A model generated the notes under the pieces. That model had not been told where the DNA came from. It made no database searches and saw nothing but the letters and a program-made list of their open reading frames with translations. A DNA stretch of 64,000 bases from Planctomycetaceae bacterium (lineage in GTDB: Bacteria; Planctomycetota; Planctomycetia; Planctomycetales; Planctomycetaceae), in contig CP051247.1 in the NCBI GenBank assembly GCA_017795105.1, forward strand, positions 682,001 to 746,000, in the 5' to 3' direction. Positions 57,551 through 64,000 of the stretch are shown piece by piece; position 1 is the stretch's first letter, and each line of letters starts with the position of its first letter. The position numbers were made by a program, and so were the translations under genes.

Positions 57551-59770
57551 CTATTCGTCCGATCGCAGCAGCTTCGCCGGAGGCACGTTGGCGGCGATCT
57601 TTGCGAACGCTTCAAGCATCTGACTCTCAATCTCAGAAATCGTGGCTCCCCCCGGGACGTTGATCCACTGTCCATTCCCGGCAAACGCCATCGCCTTCAT
57701 CAGATCGCGGTCCGCACCTTGCCCGACGCTCATCGTGTGGACGGTGTAGCCGTTGTCGATCGCGATTTTGGCCTGATAGAAGGCGTATTGTTTGTGGCGG
57801 TCGTACGTCTTGTAGTCAGCGTCGCCGTCCCCGTCGTAATCGGTAAGCGAATCCCAGTCCCAGTTGTTGGGAAGCGACCATCCGGATGGACTTCGGTTGG
57901 CCTGACCGTCGGTCATCACCAGCAGCGTCGGTCGAGAGCCCGGTCGCGAATGGTTATCGAGCAGATCCGTTCCTTCCTCGATGCCGTATCCGAGCCCCGT
58001 GTAGACGTTGTAATGCCCCGCCTGCTTGCGGCGCTGGATCACATCGATCCCGGCGTAATCGTCCGAGATCTTATCCTGCAGGTTCACCAGAGTCGTCCCG
58101 TTCTCGTCTTTCACGTTTGTTTCCGCACGTGCTGTCGAGTCGTACGTGACCAGTCCGACGTGATCGCCGAACTCGAGATCATTGAGAAAATCGAGGAACA
58201 GCGACATGCCGTTCTTCATCGCGTGGAACGGATAGTGAGGCGTCTTCCACAGATCGGCAGTCTGACTGGAGCGCGGCTTCTGGGATAACAGGTAATCGAC
58301 CAGGGTCAGTCCGCCGTACTTCTTGCGATAGCCGGCCTCGCGGACCGACGAGTTCGTGCGAACATAGTTGATGAAGGAATCCCAGCTTCCCGAATTGTAG
58401 GGATAACTGATGTGGTCGAGTCCGAAACAGATTTTGACATTCGTATTGGTGTCGGCGAAGTATTGAGGCGGCGCAGATCCCCCCGGGTTCTCAAAAAGTT
58501 CGCCGTAGCCGGGACCATCGCCGCTGTGATTGCGGCCCGATTTCACCCAGACATTGACGATTGCTTTGCCTTCGTTCGATCCTGTCCCGGCAAATGTTCC
58601 GGTATGTCCACTCAACCCATCGAACTTCTGGTGAACGCCATCTTCGTACTCGAGGACGACGTTGGAGAGGTCTTTGGTCGATTCGACATAGACCGAGTTC
58701 TCCATGAAGGTGACATCGATGTGCGGAATCCTCCTCCCTTGAGCCGGTTGTCCTTCGACAGTGACTTCCGACTGTCCCGCGAAAACCCAGACGGCATAGA
58801 TCGGTTCGCCATCGTTCCAGCCCGTGCCTCGCCAGGTTCCGGTCGTCCCCGAGCAATCGTCGAAAGTCTGTTCGCCGTCATCCTCGAAGATGAGCTGGAC
58901 TTTTTGAATCTCTTTGTCGGAGACAATCTCGACTTCGTCGTGCTTGAACGTCACGAAGATTTTCGCTTCGGCCGATGTGGCTGGATCCTCCCCTTCGACA
59001 ACCAGCCAGGCGGGTTCGAAAACCATATCTCCCAGATCGACCGGTTGCAGTGCATCGTAAATCGCTCCCATGTTCGACTCGAGCGCTTCCCGACCGAACG
59101 AATCCAGTGAACGCAACTGGCTGTCGTAGTTCATACTGCCGGAGTAGTCGAGGATCGTCACGATATCGCGCGCTTCGACAAACGCGACCGCCGACGCCGA
59201 GACCGAAGCCGTTTCGGTGCCGCCCACCGGGGCGAAGAAGAGCTGCAGCATACCGTCCGGCTGAGTCACATCCGGGTTATCGCGACGACAGCTGACTCCA
59301 ACGACATTGTACGTGGCCCCGTCGGTGTAGGGTGCCTCGCCCCAGGCGACATCGAACTTCTGGGTATTCTCGTTGAAATACCGTCGACCAAACGAGACAT
59401 CTTTGTCCGGATCGATATAGACACCGTTGAGCGAGGCGACTTTCTCGGCCATCGCTTTGGCGGCAGAGATCGAGACCGAGTTAATATCAGAAGCGGCCGA
59501 ACCGCCGCCCACCTGTTCGGATTCTTCTCCGGCATTGTCGATGCTCGCGATGATCTCCTGCGCGGCTGCAAGGGCGGCCGCATCGGCTGCTTTCTGCAGG
59601 TTCGTTTTAGTAAGTGCAATCACTCCCAGATCGACGCTGAGCGCGACAAAGCCAATGGCTCCGACGAGACAGACAGCAGCGACCACCATGAAGGCACCGC
59701 GACGATCTCGAATCAAATCGGGCAGCGGCGAGACGATGGGAGCCGGAGAAAGTAACTGGGAAATCTTCAT
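57551..59770 (-). CDS. TadG-like protein with a split VWA domain
   Basis: 739 residues. A Tad-type N-terminus (RDRRGAFMVVAAVCLVGAIG, one transmembrane helix, 24-45) is followed by the pilin-like TNLQKAADAAALAAAQEI. A VWA metal site D208-x-S210-x-S212 (ILDYSGSMNYDS) is followed not by the rest of the VWA but by about 190 residues with two clear tandem repeats (269-342 and 360-422, sharing V.L.YEDG..Q.FD..SG.TGT..GTG.N.G...VWV..G). The VWA resumes at about 519 (FHAMKNGMSLFLDFL) and includes LVMTDGQANRSP. Last of three same-strand Tad genes. It is probably a surface or pilus-associated adhesin. Confidence 0.85.
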   Translation of the reverse strand: MKISQLLSPAPIVSPLPDLIRDRRGAFMVVAAVCLVGAIGFVALSVDLGVIALTKTNLQKAADAAALAAAQEIIASIDNAGEESEQVGGGSAASDINSVSISAAKAMAEKVASLNGVYIDPDKDVSFGRRYFNENTQKFDVAWGEAPYTDGATYNVVGVSCRRDNPDVTQPDGMLQLFFAPVGGTETASVSASAVAFVEARDIVTILDYSGSMNYDSQLRSLDSFGREALESNMGAIYDALQPVDLGDMVFEPAWLVVEGEDPATSAEAKIFVTFKHDEVEIVSDKEIQKVQLIFEDDGEQTFDDCSGTTGTWRGTGWNDGEPIYAVWVFAGQSEVTVEGQPAQGRRIPHIDVTFMENSVYVESTKDLSNVVLEYEDGVHQKFDGLSGHTGTFAGTGSNEGKAIVNVWVKSGRNHSGDGPGYGELFENPGGSAPPQYFADTNTNVKICFGLDHISYPYNSGSWDSFINYVRTNSSVREAGYRKKYGGLTLVDYLLSQKPRSSQTADLWKTPHYPFHAMKNGMSLFLDFLNDLEFGDHVGLVTYDSTARAETNVKDENGTTLVNLQDKISDDYAGIDVIQRRKQAGHYNVYTGLGYGIEEGTDLLDNHSRPGSRPTLLVMTDGQANRSPSGWSLPNNWDWDSLTDYDGDGDADYKTYDRHKQYAFYQAKIAIDNGYTVHTMSVGQGADRDLMKAMAFAGNGQWINVPGGATISEIESQMLEAFAKIAANVPPAKLLRSDE

Positions 59771-59814
59771 GACCGAACCTCAGATAGGATGGATTGGTGT
59801 CTCAAAGTTGAAAT

Positions 59815-60327
59815 TCAGTCCATTAGCGAGATGCGGCCCGCCCGCATCACAATTCGTCCGGATACGTTGTGACCGTTCATGAATCCATGAGGGAACGCGG
59901 AGATCTTCTCGAAAGGGATCGTGGCTTCGATCTGGAACAAACGCATTTCGTTGTCGGGATCGCCCAGATCAAACGCTTCTCCGAAGTCGGAGTCTTCCGC
60001 CGAAGTGATCGTGATGCCGAGATCATCACCGGGGTAACCGGCCGCCTTGAGGAAGTTGCGAATGTCGCGAATCACTTTCTGGTTGGGTGTTTCTCCCTCA
60101 TCAACGAGATCGACCCAGTCCATTCCCGCGAGGCGTCCAGCCTCCCGCAACGAAGCGTTGATCTGAGAGGAAGCCTCCAAAGCGTTGCCGATTTCAACCG
60201 TGCCCAGGATGAGTGTCAGGAATAGCGGCGCCACGATCGCGAACTCGACCAGGGCCGCACCCCGGCGGTCTTCGCCAGTACGAGGAACAGATTGTCGCCG
60301 TCGAATGACCTGCATTGACTTTCTCAC
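59815..60327 (-). CDS. TadE-like pseudopilin
   Basis: 170 residues. TadE signature: basic DRRGAALVEFAIVAPLFLTLILGTVEIGNALEA, i.e. G/E-type leader followed by one transmembrane helix with E at position +5, then TADE-like ASSQINASLREAGRLAGM. The C-terminal domain is beta-rich. An internal ATG at 60312 is also possible. It is the middle gene of the Tad operon, 28 bases after the first TadE-like gene and 44 before TadG. No TadA ATPase, TadB/C or secretin is in this window. Confidence 0.88.
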   Translation of the reverse strand: MRKSMQVIRRRQSVPRTGEDRRGAALVEFAIVAPLFLTLILGTVEIGNALEASSQINASLREAGRLAGMDWVDLVDEGETPNQKVIRDIRNFLKAAGYPGDDLGITITSAEDSDFGEAFDLGDPDNEMRLFQIEATIPFEKISAFPHGFMNGHNVSGRIVMRAGRISLMD

Positions 60328-60355
60328 AGGGCCCGAAAATTAATGAAGCAGAGTT

Positions 60356-60835
60356 TTACTCGTGACGCATGACCGACTGACTGTGAAGGGTCAGGTTGTC
60401 GACCCAGAATGGAGGAAACAGGGCCACCTCGTCGTAGGGAAGCTCGAGCCTTACGATGAAAAGATGCCGCGTCTCGGCGTCCTGCAGTTCGATATCCGGC
60501 AGGTCTGTAATATCCAGGTTCTCAGTCGGTGCATCCGAGGTATCAAAGATGTTCGCATCTTTGATGAGCACCGTAAGGTTGTCAGTCTTCACGGCCGATG
60601 AAACGATCTTTATCGCTTCGGTGGAGACCTCACTCGTGGCAACGCCATTCGCGACTCCAATCCGGGCCGCCTTCTTCGCTGCGGCTCGGAGAGTCGTCTG
60701 CACCATGTAGGCGTGACCGAACTCGATCAGCGCAACCAGAAACAGCGCGAACACCGGAATGGTGATAGCGAATTCCACAGTGGCCGCACCGCGGCGGTCG
60801 TCTGCGGAAACATACTTACGGAAATTTCGAGTCAT
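60356..60835 (-). CDS. TadE-like pseudopilin
   Basis: 159 residues. It has the same layout as the next gene: DRRGAATVEFAITIPVFALFLVALIEFGHAY, then TTLRAAAKKAARIGVANGVATSEV. A beta-rich C-terminal part ends LTLHSQSVMRHE. It is first in the Tad operon. Upstream, between 60836 and 61107, is a dense array of GTTGC/GCAAC half-sites, so this operon may be tightly regulated. Confidence 0.88.
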   Translation of the reverse strand: MTRNFRKYVSADDRRGAATVEFAITIPVFALFLVALIEFGHAYMVQTTLRAAAKKAARIGVANGVATSEVSTEAIKIVSSAVKTDNLTVLIKDANIFDTSDAPTENLDITDLPDIELQDAETRHLFIVRLELPYDEVALFPPFWVDNLTLHSQSVMRHE

Positions 60836-60971
60836 CGTTGCCAGTGCCGGAGCAAGAACAGGATCGGCTACACCACAAGTAAAAAATTAGACTACGAACT
60901 CTTACCGAGTGACGAATTTCCCTCAGAATTTCAGCAGAACCAGGAAATGGTGAGCGCTCGAAATTAGCGCT

Positions 60972-61050
60972 GTTGCCTGACAGAAGCGAATGCAGAAAAG
61001 ACGTTGCGTCAAAGCAACGTGTTGCATTTTGGCAACAACAGAGATGCAAC
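60972..61050. promoter_or_regulatory. GTTGC/GCAAC half-site array upstream of the Tad operon
   Basis: Six copies of GTTGC or its complement fall within 79 bases: GTTGC at 60972, 61003, 61021 and GCAAC at 61014, 61032, 61046. Two of them form GTTGC-N6-GCAAC dyads (61003-61018 and 61021-61036) whose starts are exactly 18 bases apart. The first dyad extends to ACGTTGC-N6-GCAACGT. This is the layout of a multi-site transcription-factor binding region. It lies 137-215 bases upstream of the first TadE-like start. Confidence 0.6.
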
Positions 61051-61107
61051 GTTCAGGCATCAACGAGCATGTCCGAACGCGACGCCGATTAGCGGCGTGT
61101 AAACTGA

Positions 61108-61629
61108 TTAAGGGCGTGTAAATAGCGTCCGCTGTTCCAGGTCGAGCAGTTGCTGCTTCAGATCAAGACCGCGAGGAGCACTAAACCCGGTCAGCCGACC
61201 TTTCGCTCCAATGACACGATGACACGGAATGATCAGCGGGACCGGATTGCGGGCCATTGCTCCTCCGACCGCGCGAGCAGCCCCGGGGCGTCCGCAGCGT
61301 GATGCAATTTGCCCGTAGCTGGCTGTGCGTCCGTAAGCGACCTGGCGGACTCGCTTCAGAACCTGCGTCTGGAACGCCGTAAATGAGGTCAGATCAACGT
61401 CAAACTCAGCGAAGTCGACGAACTCCCCCTCAGCATATTGCTCAATGGCCTCGCGGCAGTGGGCGAACCAGTCAGTCCGGGCGGTTGTCATCTCTCTGGC
61501 CCGTTTCAGAATCTCATCTCGATTTCGACCGCCGATCAGGACACGGTGCAGAGCGCGATCCCGGCCAATGATGCCGCACCAGCCAATCGCGGTCGGAAAT
61601 GCGGAGACCTGCAGACTCTGATCGCTCAT
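61108..61629 (-). CDS. ogt: O6-alkylguanine-DNA alkyltransferase (Ogt/MGMT)
   Basis: 173 residues. Acceptor Cys136 lies in PLIIPCHRVIG; flanking motifs YGRTASYGQIASRCGRPGAARAVGGAMARNP and the C-terminal GFSAPRGLDLKQQLLDLE match the family. The N-terminal domain is short and lacks a zinc-binding Ada-type part. It repairs O6-methylguanine and O4-methylthymine by irreversible transfer to Cys136. It is transcribed towards the Tad operon and divergently from the neighbouring unknown gene. The 10-base direct repeat GGCGTGTAAA (61094 and 61113) lies at its 3' end. Confidence 0.94.
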   Translation of the reverse strand: MSDQSLQVSAFPTAIGWCGIIGRDRALHRVLIGGRNRDEILKRAREMTTARTDWFAHCREAIEQYAEGEFVDFAEFDVDLTSFTAFQTQVLKRVRQVAYGRTASYGQIASRCGRPGAARAVGGAMARNPVPLIIPCHRVIGAKGRLTGFSAPRGLDLKQQLLDLEQRTLFTRP

Positions 61630-61808
61630 GGGTTTGCGTCCGGGGTCGTACGAACTTGTTGCTGGATAAGGTTTTGACCGGCCTGTACCTGCCCGATATC
61701 ATTCTAAGCTGAAAGCGTGGCGTTTTCACACGGAAGGATCGCCGCGGCAATTCCTCCTGATGCGTTCGCAACTTCAGACAACTTCTTACGGCAGCAAGGA
61801 ATGGCTTC

Positions 61809-62555
61809 ATGACGTCGATGTACGGAAATCTCTGCGATGACTTCTTCATCAACATGAACCTCAACACAGAAATGTCGCTGCCGTCGGAGCGGGAAACCGT
61901 TCTGCATTTCTTTGAACGCATTCAGAAGGCCTATCCTTCGATGCGAAACTTCTACACCCGGGAAAACGGCGATTTCGTTCTGGAAGAGGACAAGGATCAG
62001 GAACAGCATCGCTGGATTACGATCGAGCCGCGTCGAATTTGCAGCGGCTGCATGAATCCGCTCACGCCTCAGGCGGCGATGGAGCAACATCAGCTGGTCC
62101 TTCAGCTGATTCCCTACATGCTGTCGGTCAGCCCGCTCGACTGCGAAGCACTCGATTACCTCGTCGGATTCGATTTCACTTACCGAGGCAATCACAACGC
62201 TCTGGTCGCCGAGGTCTTCGGCGGCGGACAGGTCTGTTCATCGATGAAAGACATCGCCAACGCACAAGCCCTGAACTTTGAACCCTCGATTACGATCGCT
62301 CTGGACGAATCGTGCCGGCGACAGGCTCGACTGGCCGTCGAAACCCGCACCAGCGCTTACAATGTTCGCCGACAGGATTATCCTGAAGAACCGATCAGCG
62401 TCTATTTCACGGTTCGGCAATACGGCAGCCTGCCGCCGGACACCTCGTACGAGCAGGTGCTGGCCGATCTGCAGCAGGAGAGCGATCTGATCCTTCAGGA
62501 CCATGTGATCGACAACATTGTCCGCCCCCTTGCGCAGGCGATCAGCACGCACTGA
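61809..62555 (+). CDS. Conserved-looking cytoplasmic protein of unknown function
   Basis: 248 residues, no signal peptide or membrane segment. The fold looks mixed: FFERIQKAYPSMRNFYTRENG, EQHRWITIEPRRICSGCMNP, LSVSPLDCEALDYLVGFDFTYRGNHNALVAEVF, and a C-terminal YEQVLADLQQESDLILQDHVI. CSGC (CxxC) could bind metal, but there is no second pair. I recognise no family and would expect a planctomycete-specific protein. It converges on the LUD-domain gene. Confidence 0.72.
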   Translation: MTSMYGNLCDDFFINMNLNTEMSLPSERETVLHFFERIQKAYPSMRNFYTRENGDFVLEEDKDQEQHRWITIEPRRICSGCMNPLTPQAAMEQHQLVLQLIPYMLSVSPLDCEALDYLVGFDFTYRGNHNALVAEVFGGGQVCSSMKDIANAQALNFEPSITIALDESCRRQARLAVETRTSAYNVRRQDYPEEPISVYFTVRQYGSLPPDTSYEQVLADLQQESDLILQDHVIDNIVRPLAQAISTH

Positions 62556-62585
62556 GCGAGCCTCGATGTCGGCAGTGATCTCGAT

Positions 62586-63179
62586 TCAGTCCGTGATAAA
62601 GACTGTCATCGAGCGCGCACCGTGGGCACCAATCACCAGCGACTGTTCGATATCGGCTGTCTTCGATGGCCCCGAGACGAAGACACCAAACTGGCGAACA
62701 TCCCAGGTCAATCGCTCATAGGCTTCATGCATATTGTTGACGATGTCTTCCCGCCGAACCGTCAACAGGACGTGCTGAGCGATAAACAGGACGACTCGCT
62801 CGCGAAGGGCGGCGTCATCGAGCCAGACCGCCGCATTCTCGGCCACGCCAATGCGTCCCTGAAAAATCGCCAGGTCGACGTCTTCGAAATCGTGCGGCCC
62901 CCTGATCGTCGAGATGTCGAAGTTCGAGTCCTGCAGTTCAGGGGCCTGGGAATAGATTTTCCGGGCGTTGAGTTCGCCGATCAGCGTCTGGAGCTGCTGC
63001 CTCGCTTCTTCCGGACCGCTCACCTCGAAGGCCTTTCCGCCGACCGTTCCCAGGACCGCTGAAAAATGCTGGATGCGGTCCTCGTATTGGATCCAGTCCT
63101 TATTCAGATCGGGCAGGGGGGTGGCTGCGGGCTTGTTTTTCTTCAAAGCTGCGAGAATTTCGTCGCGGCTGCTTGTCAT
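62586..63179 (-). CDS. LUD-domain protein (LutC-like)
   Basis: 197 residues. The LUD/LutC fold shows GVAENAAVWLDDAALRERVV (about 110-130), FIAQHVLLTVRREDIVNNMHEAYE, and C-terminal FVSGPSKTADIEQSLVIGAHGARSM. The family member LutC works with LutA and LutB in lactate oxidation, but those partners are not in this window, so it may instead belong to another LUD enzyme. The gene is convergent with the unknown protein and divergent from the RraA-family gene. Confidence 0.85.
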   Translation of the reverse strand: MTSSRDEILAALKKNKPAATPLPDLNKDWIQYEDRIQHFSAVLGTVGGKAFEVSGPEEARQQLQTLIGELNARKIYSQAPELQDSNFDISTIRGPHDFEDVDLAIFQGRIGVAENAAVWLDDAALRERVVLFIAQHVLLTVRREDIVNNMHEAYERLTWDVRQFGVFVSGPSKTADIEQSLVIGAHGARSMTVFITD

Positions 63180-63387
63180 GATTGGAGTCTCAGCGTCGGA
63201 TCAAAGAGGCGTCAAAGAAAAGGCATTCCTCCGTAGCCTAATCCGCTATCCCGCTGCGGTAAACCGAGCTCGGCAGATCGGAACGACGACGGAATTCAGT
63301 TGGCGGTCAGGACGCAAACAGACATGCCATTGATTATGATAGTCTCACCGATCGAATTTACCGACACTCTTGCCCTGGAAAGCTGCC

Positions 63388-64000
63388 ATGCTCGATGCCA
63401 GTCTGCTGCAACGCCTGAAGCAATACGATAGTCCCACGGTTTGCAACGCCGTCGAACTCTGGGATCTGCGTCCCCGCACCGCTGGCTATATGAACGAGAC
63501 GATTCAGGCCTGTTTTCCGGGGATGCCTCCCATGGTTGGACTGGCGCTGACCTCCACTTTTCGCTCGGCCTTCTCTCCAGCTTCCGGCAGCGTTTACGCC
63601 AGTCTTTCGGCCCAGGTCGAACTCCTCGAGAAAGCAGAACTTCCCTCGGTCATTGTCTTCCAGGATCTGGACAGTCCGACGGCTGCCGCGACCTTTGGCG
63701 AGGTGATGTGCACCACTTACAAAGCCTTCGGAGCAGCCGGCCTGATCACGTCGGGCACAGGACGCGATCTGGAACAGGTGGAAGATCTCGAGTTTCCGGT
63801 CTTCACTTCAGGAGCGCAGGCCGCTCACGGCTACTGTCATATCATCGACTTGAATATCCCGGTGACCGTCGGCGGGATTACCGTCCGACCTGACGAACTG
63901 ATTCACGCCGACTGCAACGGCGTTTCGACCATTCCCACGGAGATCGCGAGCGAAGTTCCAGAGGTCTGCGCCGAAATCATGCGAGCCGAGCAGATCGTGC
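63388..64000 (+). CDS. RraA-family protein, 3' truncated by the window
   Basis: 204 codons to the window edge with no stop codon. RraA/demethylmenaquinone-methyltransferase-like motifs: SPTVCNAVELWDLRPRTAG (N-terminal), VIVFQDLDSPTAAATFGEV, GAAGLITSGTGRDLEQVEDLEFPVFTSG (the family's substrate/metal loop) and VRPDELIHADCNGVSTIP. Bacterial members include RraA regulators of RNase E and HMG/CHA aldolases that use a divalent metal; RDxxxV and D-x-G-V are typical. The C-terminal helix continues beyond the window. The start is divergent from the LUD gene. Confidence 0.85.
   Translation, partial: MLDASLLQRLKQYDSPTVCNAVELWDLRPRTAGYMNETIQACFPGMPPMVGLALTSTFRSAFSPASGSVYASLSAQVELLEKAELPSVIVFQDLDSPTAAATFGEVMCTTYKAFGAAGLITSGTGRDLEQVEDLEFPVFTSGAQAAHGYCHIIDLNIPVTVGGITVRPDELIHADCNGVSTIPTEIASEVPEVCAEIMRAEQIV

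Noticed and set aside
60972..61050. CRISPR-like repeats
   Set aside because: The GTTGC/GCAAC units are too short, mixed in orientation and without constant repeats or spacers; they fit protein binding sites instead.

Overview
The window looks like chromosomal DNA from a member of the Planctomycetota, probably order Planctomycetales. The evidence is the gene content: DUF1549/DUF1553 proteins with c-type heme motifs, a DUF1501 protein, a cytochrome-WD40 protein, three secreted formylglycine sulfatases, a Tat-exported Gfo/Idh/MocA oxidoreductase, PQQ-like beta-propellers and TadE/TadG-like proteins. The DNA is moderately GC-rich throughout. I see no phage, transposase, integrase, CRISPR array or rRNA. 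The phylum assignment is an inference from families, not from a marker gene tree.

Layout. 1-7.3 kb: the 3' end of a PPC-domain protein, a DUF1549/DUF1553 protein, a cytochrome/WD40/coiled-coil protein and a secreted glutathione peroxidase. 7.4-11.6 kb: a trypsin-like protease fused to a SirB1-like domain, an FmdB zinc ribbon, an ECF sigma factor with its probable anti-sigma partner, and tRNA-Leu(GAG). 11.8-22.6 kb: two sulfatases, planctomycete hypotheticals, an EF-hand esterase, recA with a palindromic promoter, a GlsB-like membrane protein, a PRC-barrel protein and an acyltransferase. 22.6-31.9 kb: a GH63-like glycoside hydrolase, a sulfatase-quinoprotein pair, an HNH-like protein coupled to a PQQ lipoprotein, DUF2007 and a thioredoxin-fold protein. 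32-38 kb: Gfo/Idh/MocA, DUF1501 and DUF1549/DUF1553 genes. 38.4-41.9 kb: a small membrane protein, a PilZ protein, folC and truB.

The most notable block is 42.0-51.5 kb. Five same-strand genes encode a circularly permuted ATP-grasp protein, an alpha-E protein, a transglutaminase-DUF2126 fusion, a second ATP-grasp fused to a second alpha-E domain, and a second transglutaminase. Together they look like a peptide- or amide-bond-forming system of unknown product. The second ATP-grasp copy has lost several residues kept in the first. No Anbu-type peptidase or clear substrate gene lies alongside.

51.6-64 kb: a bimodular SGNH + alpha/beta hydrolase; an operon of archaeal-type phosphoglycerate mutase, a GT39-like glycosyltransferase and an esterase; a TadE-TadE-TadG/VWA operon downstream of a striking array of GTTGC/GCAAC half-sites; an O6-alkylguanine methyltransferase; an unknown protein; a LUD-domain protein; and the 5' part of an RraA-family protein that runs off the window.

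Long antisense open frames are common in this DNA and were left out where a well-supported gene lies opposite. Start codons were chosen from Shine-Dalgarno position and signal-peptide shape, and several differ from the longest open frame.
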